Shown piece by piece: positions 37,639-43,799 of a DNA stretch of 64,000 nucleotides. Below the pieces are notes generated by a model that worked only from the letters and a program-made list of their open reading frames with translations, was not told the origin of the DNA and searched no databases. Where the stretch lies: NCBI RefSeq assembly GCF_002213415.1, contig NZ_NJGU01000011.1:212737-276736 (forward strand). The letters run 5' to 3'. The position numbers were made by a program, and so were the translations under genes. Every line of letters starts with the position of its first letter. Positions within the stretch are counted from its first letter, which is position 1. This DNA is from Herbaspirillum robiniae (GTDB lineage: Bacteria; Pseudomonadota; Gammaproteobacteria; Burkholderiales; Burkholderiaceae_D).

Positions 37639-37943
37639 TGTGTCCACGCGCCGACCTGCGCCTGTACGGAAAAGCGCGCGCCGCGCGAGGTGGGCCGCAA
37701 TCAATGGTTCACCATGCGCAATACCGGTGCCATGACATCCGCGTCGTCGCCACGCAGAATCCGCACGGCTGGCAGATGACGCTGCACATACTGCACCAGG
37801 GCAAGCGCGTCGTCCGCCTTCACGAGCCGGCCCAGTTGTATCTGGACTTTGCGCATGCGCGTATCGCCGGTCTGTTGCTGGCGTATGAGACGCTGGACCT
37901 GAGGCTGGGTGAGCAATGTGATCGTCGACCGGAAAGCTCTTGA
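37638..37943 (+). CDS. Small hypothetical protein coupled to the RND pump gene
   Basis: Up to 101 aa; the ATG overlaps the RND stop (TGATG). An internal ATG at 37704 (MVHHAQYRCHDIRVV) may be the true start, since the protein-like part begins there: HGWQMTLHILHQGKRVVRLHEP, then FAHARIAGLLLAYETLD. This resembles small soluble alpha/beta proteins, but no family was recognised. The opposite strand is also open (37701-37994) with poorer composition. Confidence 0.45.
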   Translation: MCPRADLRLYGKARAARGGPQSMVHHAQYRCHDIRVVATQNPHGWQMTLHILHQGKRVVRLHEPAQLYLDFAHARIAGLLLAYETLDLRLGEQCDRRPESS

Positions 37944-38034
37944 GGCAAGCCGGGATGCTGCATGCCATTTTCTTCGCATGACCGCTCGCGCCACCGGTTA
38001 CGGATGTGCGGCGGCAGTCGCGCTCGGAGATTGA

Positions 38035-38058
38035 AAAAGCCACCTTGAGAGGTGGCCT
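38035..38058. terminator. Rho-independent terminator
   Basis: GCCACC-TTGAGA-GGTGGC hairpin (38039-38056) with five A on the left and CTTTG on the right; better U-tract for minus-strand transcripts but usable by both. Confidence 0.7.
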
Positions 38059-38174
38059 TTGTATGGTGTTGTCGAGATTCGAGCTCTTATTTTTTTCGCA
38101 GGAACAAGTCGTACTAAAGAGAGAGTTGGCAAGGCATTGTGGAGCCGGCCTTTTTGATTGTCGACGAGGTGAAG

Positions 38175-38198
38175 GTCGGTTAATGGCCGATAACGGAC
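38175..38198 (+). repeat. Dispersed palindromic repeat, copy 7
   Basis: Arms GTCGGT and ACGGAC around TAATGGCCGATA. Located 26 bp beyond the stop of the minus-strand beta-lactamase-like gene. Confidence 0.65.
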
Positions 38199-38223
38199 GA
38201 TTACGTCTAGAAAAAAACGAACA

Positions 38224-39090
38224 CTACCGTGCAAGTTTAGATACGACCATTCTTTCTACATCGATCCCGTCTGCCGAGGTGGAAAACGCAGCACATGTCA
38301 CTGGCACGGGATCTGTCGTGTGATAAACGGCAATGTCGCTCCCGGGGCCACCACCGCTGTGCCCAATCACAAATAACTTGTTATCGGTTCCGCCGGCCAT
38401 CACGCCAAGTCCATACCCAGGTGACGTCCATGGTCGGCCAGAAATCGGGCCACCTAATGTTCGTACCTGCAGCATCTCTTTGAGAAGATAATCAGGCACA
38501 AGCGAACCACTCATCAATTCTTTCAAAAATACGACTGCATCCGTCAATGGTCCCACTGCTAATCCGTGGTAAACCCATGCAGGATGGTAGCCATGAGTGT
38601 CTCCCATGACGACATCTGATAGGTCAGAAGGAAGATTTGCCACCCGAGTTTTGGAAAGTTTTAGTGGGCGAAAAATCAATCGACTTAGTACTGAATCGAG
38701 TGTTTCATTTAATTCGTGTTCGATGAGCAGACGTACATGGAAATAGCCAATGTTGGAATAGTTCCATTTGCTGCCGGGTGTCGACGCCGCATTTAATTTT
38801 TCGACTCGCGCCAACATTTCATCAATGGCCCAAGGGGGCGTGCCAGCTTTTACAGATGAATGATATTCCGCGAGAGAACCGTAATCAGCGAAACCAGCTT
38901 CATGCCGTAGCAGTTGCCGCAGCGTGTAATTTTGCCCGGGACAGAATTCATCGAGTGACAAAACTTTGTCTCTTACCAAAATAAGTGCGGCTGCAGCAAT
39001 CACGGTTTTCGTAAAACTCCACCAGGGAACAATGGCAGGAGTCTCCTCATCCGAAATGAGTTTATCGTTTAGGATTAATGCATAGGTCAT
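38224..39090 (-). CDS. Serine beta-lactamase-like protein (class C / esterase family)
   Basis: 288 aa. SxxK is Ser25-Phe-Thr-Lys28 in WWSFTKTV, the YxN motif is in KWNYSNIGYF, and the third motif is VIGHSGGGPGS. This is the Beta-lactamase (PF00144) fold, which includes AmpC, esterases and D-aminopeptidases. There is no signal peptide: the catalytic serine is only 25 residues from the start, so it is cytoplasmic or 5'-truncated. AT-rich. No Shine-Dalgarno site; a TAGCTGGCCAGCTA palindrome lies just upstream. Substrate unknown; antibiotic resistance should not be assumed. Confidence 0.8.
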   Translation of the reverse strand: MTYALILNDKLISDEETPAIVPWWSFTKTVIAAAALILVRDKVLSLDEFCPGQNYTLRQLLRHEAGFADYGSLAEYHSSVKAGTPPWAIDEMLARVEKLNAASTPGSKWNYSNIGYFHVRLLIEHELNETLDSVLSRLIFRPLKLSKTRVANLPSDLSDVVMGDTHGYHPAWVYHGLAVGPLTDAVVFLKELMSGSLVPDYLLKEMLQVRTLGGPISGRPWTSPGYGLGVMAGGTDNKLFVIGHSGGGPGSDIAVYHTTDPVPVTCAAFSTSADGIDVERMVVSKLAR

Positions 39091-39100
39091 GGAGGAAGTA

Positions 39101-39114
39101 TAGCTGGCCAGCTA
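39101..39114. promoter_or_regulatory. 14-bp perfect palindrome upstream of beta-lactamase-like gene
   Basis: TAGCTGGCCAGCTA lies 11 bp before the start at 39090, between that gene and the IS30 remnant. Operator-like, role unknown. Confidence 0.35.
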
Positions 39115-39124
39115 TGTCTGTTCT

Positions 39125-39655
39125 TGGCGGCGTTTTCAACCGGTGAATGCAACATACTAAGGCTATGCGAATAGCAGGAGTGTTGCAATGGGACGCCGAA
39201 CCAGGATCATCTACACCGATAGCCAGAAGGCGCTGATGTGGGATCGTTGGAGGAAGGGAGACTCGCTCCAGCAGATCGCTCAGCTATTTGAACGCAATCA
39301 TTCCTCGGTTTCCAGAATCCTTGCCGCCAGCGGCGGAATCAGGCCACCTCCGCGCAAACGATCCAGCAATGCCTTGAGCTTGGCCGAACGTGAGGAAATA
39401 TCTCGTGCCATGGTTGCGGGTCAGTCGATACGGGCTATCGCCAGGGACTTAGGGCGTTCGCCCTCAACGATCAGCCGGGAGCTAAGTCGCAATGGTGGCT
39501 CCGATCACTACCGCGCATCAGACGCCGACCAAGCGGCCTGGGATCGCGCGCATCGACCTAAACCTTGTAAGCTAGTGGAGCATCGCCATCTGGCCCGGCT
39601 CGTTGCCATCAAGCTGCGCCAGCAATGGTCTCCCCAACAGATTGTTGAATTGCAT
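39125..39655 (+). mobile_element. IS30-family insertion sequence, truncated
   Basis: An upstream end with TTTTCAACCGGTGAATGCAA and the first about 155 codons of an IS30 transposase. The right part, including the DDE core, is replaced by IS21-type sequence at about 39656. The exact left tip is not determined. Confidence 0.7.
39188..39655 (+). pseudogene. IS30-family transposase, N-terminal fragment
   Basis: Starts MGRRTRIIYTDSQKALMWDRW with two helix-turn-helix regions (SLQQIAQLFERNHSSVSRIL and SIRAIARDLGRSPSTISREL), as in IS30 transposases, and breaks off in QQWSPQQIVE. The catalytic DDE domain (about 200 residues) is missing; beyond 39655 the frame runs into unrelated IS21-end sequence. Non-functional. 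Confidence 0.85.
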
Positions 39656-40110
39656 CCAATATTGACCCATTTACCCCAGAAATTTGCATCCTAAGTTGAC
39701 CCATGTTTAGACCACAATCCTGCTCATGACAGCGAGCGGGAGAACGGAGTGATAAACGTGGCCCTACTTGGAATTATTCGTCGCTGGTATATCCGCGACC
39801 ACATCTCGATCAGAGAAATCTCTCGCCGGCTAGATATATCCCGAAACACTGTCCGTCGCTACATACGGTCTGGAGCAATTGAGCCCGCCTATCCGCCCAG
39901 GAAATCATCAAGTGCTCTAGATGAATTCGTGCCCCGACTCTCTGCTTGGCTCAGCGCCGAGGCTGTCAAATCTCGTAAGCAAAGACGAACTCTAAAACAG
40001 ATGTTCCTCGACTTAAAAGAACTGGGATATGAAGGGTCGTATGACCGAGTAGCAGCCTTCGGAAGGCAATGGAAAGTGGGTCAAATGGAGAGGGTCAATT
40101 CTGCGAGCAA
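39656..40110 (+). mobile_element. IS21-family element, internally deleted
   Basis: The left end has repeated TTGACCCA units (about 39660-39704); the right end has inverted copies (TGGGTCAA, then GGGTCAA) at about 40077-40102. Only the first part of istA remains between them and istB is absent. It lies directly after the IS30 fragment, so it inserted into that element or arose by deletion across both. Confidence 0.65.
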
Positions 40111-40123
40111 ATCAACATCGTAA
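39749..40123 (+). pseudogene. istA: IS21-family transposase IstA, N-terminal fragment
   Basis: About 110 codons of IstA: MINVALLGIIRRWYIRDHIS, the HTH SIREISRRLDISRNTVRRYI, and LKQMFLDLKELGYEGSYDRV, then AAFGRQWK runs into the right terminal repeat. The integrase core and the downstream istB are missing, so the element cannot move by itself. Confidence 0.85.
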
Positions 40124-40268
40124 TGACTATTTCTTGATTCACGGTACTGGTTAGAGAAATCCAGCCCATAGTCACCATGTCTGTATCGCCGGAGAAAAGC
40201 ACAGTTGGAAATTTTTTACCGGTCTTTTCCGAGGTTAACCAAAGAATGGTTTCGTGCATTGATGTCAT
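40095..40268 (-). pseudogene. Possible gene fragment cut by the IS21 remnant
   Basis: A 57-codon minus-strand frame starting MTSMHETILWLTSEKTGKKF and reading FPTVLFSGDTDMVTMGWISL runs into the right end of the IS21 element. Composition looks protein-like and beta-rich, but it is short, unrecognised and lacks a ribosome-binding site. Probably the 5' part of a gene lost to the insertion. Confidence 0.3.
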
Positions 40269-40305
40269 TTGAAATTTCTATTCACTTTTAGATCCATATG
40301 CAAAA

Positions 40306-40331
40306 CGTGCGCTCCTGGCCGATGGATCTAC
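40306..40331 (+). repeat. Dispersed palindromic repeat, copy 8
   Basis: Left part GTGCGC then TCCTGGCCGATGG, right arm degenerate (ATCTAC). It overlaps the stop codon (40328-40330) of the minus-strand lipoprotein gene. Confidence 0.6.
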
Positions 40332-41368
40332 TTACTTCCAGCTTGTGTTGGCTCTTGGCTTTGTATTTCTAGACTACGCTGAGCTTGAGCTTTGCGGGCT
40401 AGCCCCTCCATATCTGGATAGTCGTTGGCCACGCCACTGTACGTCTTGAAAATGTACGAGGTAGATAGACCGATCATGCAGTCTTCGACAACCCGATTCC
40501 CGACGCCGACGGTACCGTGATGTGACAGGCCGCTGCCGTGGACCAAGATATGCGTGACCGGCAATCCGCGTTTTTGCGCTTCTCTTACGTAGTACGCCTG
40601 TGAGCTATATCCCACTTCAGCATCAGTTGGGTCAGTGGTGACGAACATGCGGAAGCCAGGCATCGGATGCACACGATCAAGCTGTTCCACCGGATCCCAT
40701 ATTTCAGCCATAGACTTGCCCGTGTAGTCACTGGTCCGGCCTGCGGCGACGACACGATGCTTGACTGCCGTGGCCCCCGAAGAGGGCACGGCACACAATA
40801 CATCTCTGCGCTCAGCAATTAAGGCCGCGACTAAGCCACCACCTCCCGACTGGCCCACCAAACCGTATTCTTCGATTCCATATTTGGATTTGATCGCATC
40901 TAGCGCAGCATTGACCACCAAAGTCTCATATTGAGTGCGCCTGTTGTGTTGGCTACCACTACTTCCTTCCGTGCCAGGCCTTCCAAGTACGAGATATGGG
41001 GTTCCTCCACGGTTCTGTTCGCGCTCAGCTCGCGCAATGCGCTTGCCCGGCGTGAGATCTGCATACGTGGGATAGGCGCCACTAGTAGAAAGAAAGTCTC
41101 CTTCCATGTACACGATCGCTCTTCGTACTACACCTTTACGAAATTCTTGGGATGGGTAGTAACGAATGCATTCTCGGAAAGAGGGCCCGGTAACCCATAC
41201 TGCATCAGTAGTACGGGTGCACTGTTCGGGGGTGGATGTTGATCCTGAGGTCGCTTCCAATCCAGAAAAATGGTCGTCTAAGCCGTAGTTCTTAACTGTG
41301 GACGAACATCCACATAAAAGTGCAGCCGCCGCCACAAAGAAATGACCTGCCCCTAATTTTGTTTTCAT
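40328..41368 (-). CDS. Lipoprotein with alpha/beta-hydrolase features, tandem copy A
   Basis: 346 aa. A lipoprotein signal (FFVAAAALLCGCSST, lipobox LCGC) would anchor it in the envelope. GLVGQSGGGGLVAALIAE is a nucleophile-elbow-like GxSxGG; HGSGLSHHGTVG could supply the His. Paralogous to the next gene upstream, sharing for example RRTQYETLVVNAALD and DYTGKS over the whole length. The stop codon lies in repeat copy 8. AT-richer than the chromosome. Probably a secreted esterase/peptidase-like hydrolase; substrate unknown. Confidence 0.7.
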   Translation of the reverse strand: MKTKLGAGHFFVAAAALLCGCSSTVKNYGLDDHFSGLEATSGSTSTPEQCTRTTDAVWVTGPSFRECIRYYPSQEFRKGVVRRAIVYMEGDFLSTSGAYPTYADLTPGKRIARAEREQNRGGTPYLVLGRPGTEGSSGSQHNRRTQYETLVVNAALDAIKSKYGIEEYGLVGQSGGGGLVAALIAERRDVLCAVPSSGATAVKHRVVAAGRTSDYTGKSMAEIWDPVEQLDRVHPMPGFRMFVTTDPTDAEVGYSSQAYYVREAQKRGLPVTHILVHGSGLSHHGTVGVGNRVVEDCMIGLSTSYIFKTYSGVANDYPDMEGLARKAQAQRSLEIQSQEPTQAGSK

Positions 41369-41431
41369 CGCTCAACAATTAATACGGTGAGAAAGCATGC
41401 ATCGCTGTAGAAATGCGTCACCACACACGGC

Positions 41432-41459
41432 CCCCGCATTTAGTTGCCGTTATGCGGGG
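41432..41459. repeat. Hairpin 3' of lipoprotein copy B
   Basis: CCCCGCAT and ATGCGGGG arms with a 12-nt loop (TTAGTTGCCGTT), 15 bp beyond the stop of the gene at 41475. No T-tract. Its loop faintly resembles the core of the dispersed repeat, so it may be a strongly diverged copy. Confidence 0.45.
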
Positions 41460-41474
41460 AACGGCTTTTGAATA

Positions 41475-42479
41475 TCACCTCGGCATACGCTGGGCTCGTG
41501 CTTTGCGCGCAAGATCGTCCATATTCGGATTGTCGTTAGCCATGCCACTGTAAGTGCTGGAAATGTAGTTAGTGGACAGTCCTAGCATGCAGTCCTCAAC
41601 AACCCGGTTACCAATGCTGTATGTTTGATGATGTACAGGCCCCGTTGCGCGCACGATCAACTGTGTGATCGGCAAGCCAATTTGCTGCGCAGCTTGGACA
41701 TAGTGTTCCTGCGAGCTAAAGCTGACATCACTATCGTCTTTGTCGCTCGTAACGAACATGCGGAAGTCTGCCTTGGGATGAACGCGCCCGAGCTGTTCGA
41801 TCGGATCCCATATGTCCGCCGTCGACTTACCTGTGTAGTCACTGGACCGACCTGCGGCGGTAATGCGATATTTGACAGCGGTTACCCCTGATGAGGACAC
41901 CGCGCATAGAACATCCTTGCGTTCGGCGATCAAGGCTGCCACTAAGCCGCCGCCCCCTGATTGGCCAATCAGGCCATATTCTTCGATTCCATACTTCTCT
42001 TTGATTTTGTCTAAGGCAGCATTCACAACAAGCGTCTCATACTGGGTGCGCCTCAAATTCTGGTTACCACTGCTGCCGTCCGTACCTGGGCGTCCCAGTA
42101 TCAAGTAAGGAGTACCACCGCGTCTTTGTTCCTGGTCTGCCCTCTCAATGCGTTTGCGCGGCGTGCCTGCCTGATAGGTGGGACTGATTCCCTTTGCGGA
42201 AAGCACATCTCCTGCCATAAAGACAATGGCGCTACGTACTGGCCCTGTCCGCAAGTCCTTGGAGGGGAAATAACGAATACATTCCTGAAATGTTGCTCCT
42301 GTAACCCATACGGCGTCGCTCGTCCGCGCACATTGGTCAGCCGTGGAGCCTGCGCCTGAAAGTGCTTCTGAGTCAGAAAAATGTTCGTCCGGACCATAGT
42401 TCTTCACGGTAGATGCGCAACCGCAAAGAAGTGCGGTGAGAATTGCTATGAAGCTTCTTGTCATTTGCATTGCCTTCAT
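41475..42479 (-). CDS. Lipoprotein with alpha/beta-hydrolase features, tandem copy B
   Basis: 334 aa from the ATG at 42479. The lipoprotein signal is FIAILTALLCGCAST (lipobox LCGC). The nucleophile elbow is GLIGQSGGGGLVAALIAE, and ATGPVHHQTYSIGNRVVEDC parallels copy A. By eye well over half of aligned residues are identical to copy A, so the pair is a tandem duplication. Starts at 42464 and 42470 are also possible; the latter has AAGG well placed. The upstream hairpin at 42517 lies in the leader. Confidence 0.7.
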   Translation of the reverse strand: MKAMQMTRSFIAILTALLCGCASTVKNYGPDEHFSDSEALSGAGSTADQCARTSDAVWVTGATFQECIRYFPSKDLRTGPVRSAIVFMAGDVLSAKGISPTYQAGTPRKRIERADQEQRRGGTPYLILGRPGTDGSSGNQNLRRTQYETLVVNAALDKIKEKYGIEEYGLIGQSGGGGLVAALIAERKDVLCAVSSSGVTAVKYRITAAGRSSDYTGKSTADIWDPIEQLGRVHPKADFRMFVTSDKDDSDVSFSSQEHYVQAAQQIGLPITQLIVRATGPVHHQTYSIGNRVVEDCMLGLSTNYISSTYSGMANDNPNMDDLARKARAQRMPR

Positions 42480-42516
42480 TGCTTTCAGGTTCGTCAGTTG
42501 GATTTCACCTCTTTCT

Positions 42517-42545
42517 TTTTGGCTGATAGTGACTATCAGCCAAAA
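42517..42545. promoter_or_regulatory. Perfect 13-bp-stem hairpin between lprI-like and lipoprotein genes
   Basis: TTTTGGCTGATAG and CTATCAGCCAAAA around a TGA loop. It lies 14 bp beyond the stop of the LprI-like gene and 38 bp before lipoprotein copy B on the minus strand. No T-tract beyond the stem, so an mRNA-stability hairpin, operator or weak terminator. Confidence 0.5.
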
Positions 42546-42558
42546 CGAATTTTTCAAT

Positions 42559-42978
42559 CTATTCACCTTCAAATAACTTGTCGTAATCGTCCAATTGCAA
42601 AGCACGTGCTCTAGTCAGCTCCATCCAATATGAGGTCGCGGTCATTTGAAACATCGTCCCCTGCTGAGCGGCAATAATTTGGGAAATGACCTCACCATCG
42701 GCATCTCTGAATTTGAGCCATGTTCGTTGGGAGGTGCGTAGGATTTCCTTCTGATTAGCTGGTAAGCGGCTTATCAAATGCTGATATGACCTATTCAATT
42801 CTTTGTCCCACATCTGCCTCGCTTGATTCGTGGCTTCCCTTATGCCGACTGTAGATGGATCCTTGTCGATGGCACGTTGAAGCCAGATATCAATGGGATG
42901 TGTTTTTTCTTGCGCATAACCCGCTGCACACGCCGAAAAGAGGAACAAGAACGAAAGCGTCTTTATGACTTTAAGCAT
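42559..42978 (-). CDS. LprI-like (DUF1311) exported protein
   Basis: 139 aa. A signal peptide (VIKTLSFLFLFSACAAGYAQ) precedes a DUF1311/LprI-type domain: MWDKELNRSYQHLISRL, LRTSQRTWLKFRDADGE and TRARALQL. Members include lysozyme inhibitors of mycobacteria, but the family is broad and the function here is unproven. The start at 42978 is chosen over 42990 because of a GGGAT upstream and signal-peptide length. Leads the minus-strand group with the two lipoproteins. Confidence 0.75.
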   Translation of the reverse strand: MLKVIKTLSFLFLFSACAAGYAQEKTHPIDIWLQRAIDKDPSTVGIREATNQARQMWDKELNRSYQHLISRLPANQKEILRTSQRTWLKFRDADGEVISQIIAAQQGTMFQMTATSYWMELTRARALQLDDYDKLFEGE

Positions 42979-43008
42979 ATCCAATCCCATTAATTCTGTA
43001 GCTGCAGA

Positions 43009-43434
43009 CTATCTTGAATAAGTCTTGCAATCATTCGATTGCTTAGTATCTCTAGCCGTCGCCTGACCATCCACGTAGGAAAGTCGTAAAGGCCTAATCG
43101 TGTAGTAGCTTCCGCCTTTCGACCGATCAACAAAACAAACATCAATACTTTGAGAGCGCATGCCCGTGTTACGCCGAAGAATGGTCAAGCTATAAAACCA
43201 ATCATCGCCGTCAAATTCCGCCACATCGCTTGTCACCCGCGTAGGCGTCATGGAAAGATCAGCGAAAGATATGAATGGATCATCACTTGTCATTCTCGGC
43301 CGGAGCGAGCTTCGGAACGAGCGCAAATTGAGTCGTTCAACAAGGAACGCAGGGATGTCATGACTTGGAAAAGGGGCGGCTTGGGCTTCGCCCATTACGC
43401 TGGCAAACAAGAGAAGTGCAAAAAGCGCCTTCAT
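43009..43434 (-). CDS. Small exported hypothetical protein
   Basis: 141 aa. A signal peptide (MKALFALLLFASVMGEAQA) and a beta-rich mature part with DDWFYSLTILRRNTG and IDVCFVDRSKGGSYYTIRPL; two cysteines could pair. GGGGGAT precedes the start. 30 bp upstream of the LprI-like gene, likely the first gene of that operon. No family recognised. Confidence 0.6.
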   Translation of the reverse strand: MKALFALLLFASVMGEAQAAPFPSHDIPAFLVERLNLRSFRSSLRPRMTSDDPFISFADLSMTPTRVTSDVAEFDGDDWFYSLTILRRNTGMRSQSIDVCFVDRSKGGSYYTIRPLRLSYVDGQATARDTKQSNDCKTYSR

Positions 43435-43590
43435 ACATCCCCCGTATTTATTTTTGGCAGATTCTAAGGGGATTCGCTATATACATGCTGACGAATTGCT
43501 GACAATACATCCAGGACGTGCGACACGTCCGCGGGGAGAGCGAGGCGCTATTTAATTAGTACCAGTCAGGCGCAGCAGAAAGGGAGAGAC

Positions 43591-43616
43591 GTCCGCTCCT
43601 GGCCGATTGCAGACAT
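43591..43616 (+). repeat. Dispersed palindromic repeat, copy 9
   Basis: Arms GTCCGC and GCAGAC around TCCTGGCCGATT, then AT. The rightmost copy, 182 bp from amt. Confidence 0.75.
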
Positions 43617-43640
43617 TAGTTACAATCGCGCTTTGACATT

Positions 43641-43668
43641 AAAAAGGCCACCGTACAGGTGGCCTTTT
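43641..43668. terminator. Bidirectional rho-independent terminator
   Basis: GGCCACC-GTACA-GGTGGCC hairpin (43646-43664) with five A before and TTTT after. Confidence 0.85.
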
Positions 43669-43724
43669 CATTGGAGCTGATTCTTTTTGCGATTGTGCTT
43701 TCAGTACAGTATCAAGGAGTCCGA

Positions 43725-43772
43725 CAGACTTTACTGTGCTCGACAGACTTTATTCCGGAAATACAGACTTTA
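43725..43772. repeat. Three direct CAGACTTTA repeats at 19-20 bp spacing
   Basis: CAGACTTTA starts at 43725, 43744 and 43764. The two leftmost share CGACAGACTTTA. Spacing of about two helical turns is typical of multiple protein-binding sites such as transposon ends; no transposase gene is adjacent. Confidence 0.6.
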
Positions 43773-43781
43773 TTTTTATTT

Positions 43782-43799
43782 ATCACTATCACTATCACT
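43782..43799. repeat. (ATCACT)3 tandem repeat at the amt 3' end
   Basis: Three exact ATCACT units; the last overlaps the TAG stop of amt (43798-43800 on the minus strand). Unit-number changes would shift amt's end or stop position. Confidence 0.6.

Larger units (their letters stand above)
43435..43797. other. Right junction of the accessory island
   Basis: About 360 bp holding repeat copy 9 (43591-43616), a terminator (43641-43668), three helically spaced CAGACTTTA repeats (43725-43772) and a six-base tandem repeat (43782-43799) that runs into the amt stop codon. Base composition changes to GC-rich right after it. Confidence 0.5.

Noticed and set aside
37701..37994. Minus-strand frame opposite the small gene after the RND pump
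   Set aside because: Poorer composition and no ribosome-binding site; the + frame overlaps the RND stop and is more plausible.
33622..38043. Very long minus-strand open frame spanning the RND pump region
   Set aside because: Most of it is antisense to the RND gene with His/Gln/Arg-rich low-complexity translation; only its 3' end (33622-34377) is the real response regulator.
38224..39090. Beta-lactamase-like gene as an antibiotic resistance gene
   Set aside because: No export signal and the fold includes many esterases and peptidases; resistance cannot be claimed from the motifs.
25239..43616. Dispersed repeats as integron attC sites or a CRISPR array
   Set aside because: No integrase, no attC-type R'/R'' boxes, spacing of hundreds to thousands of bases and genes on both strands; neither model fits.
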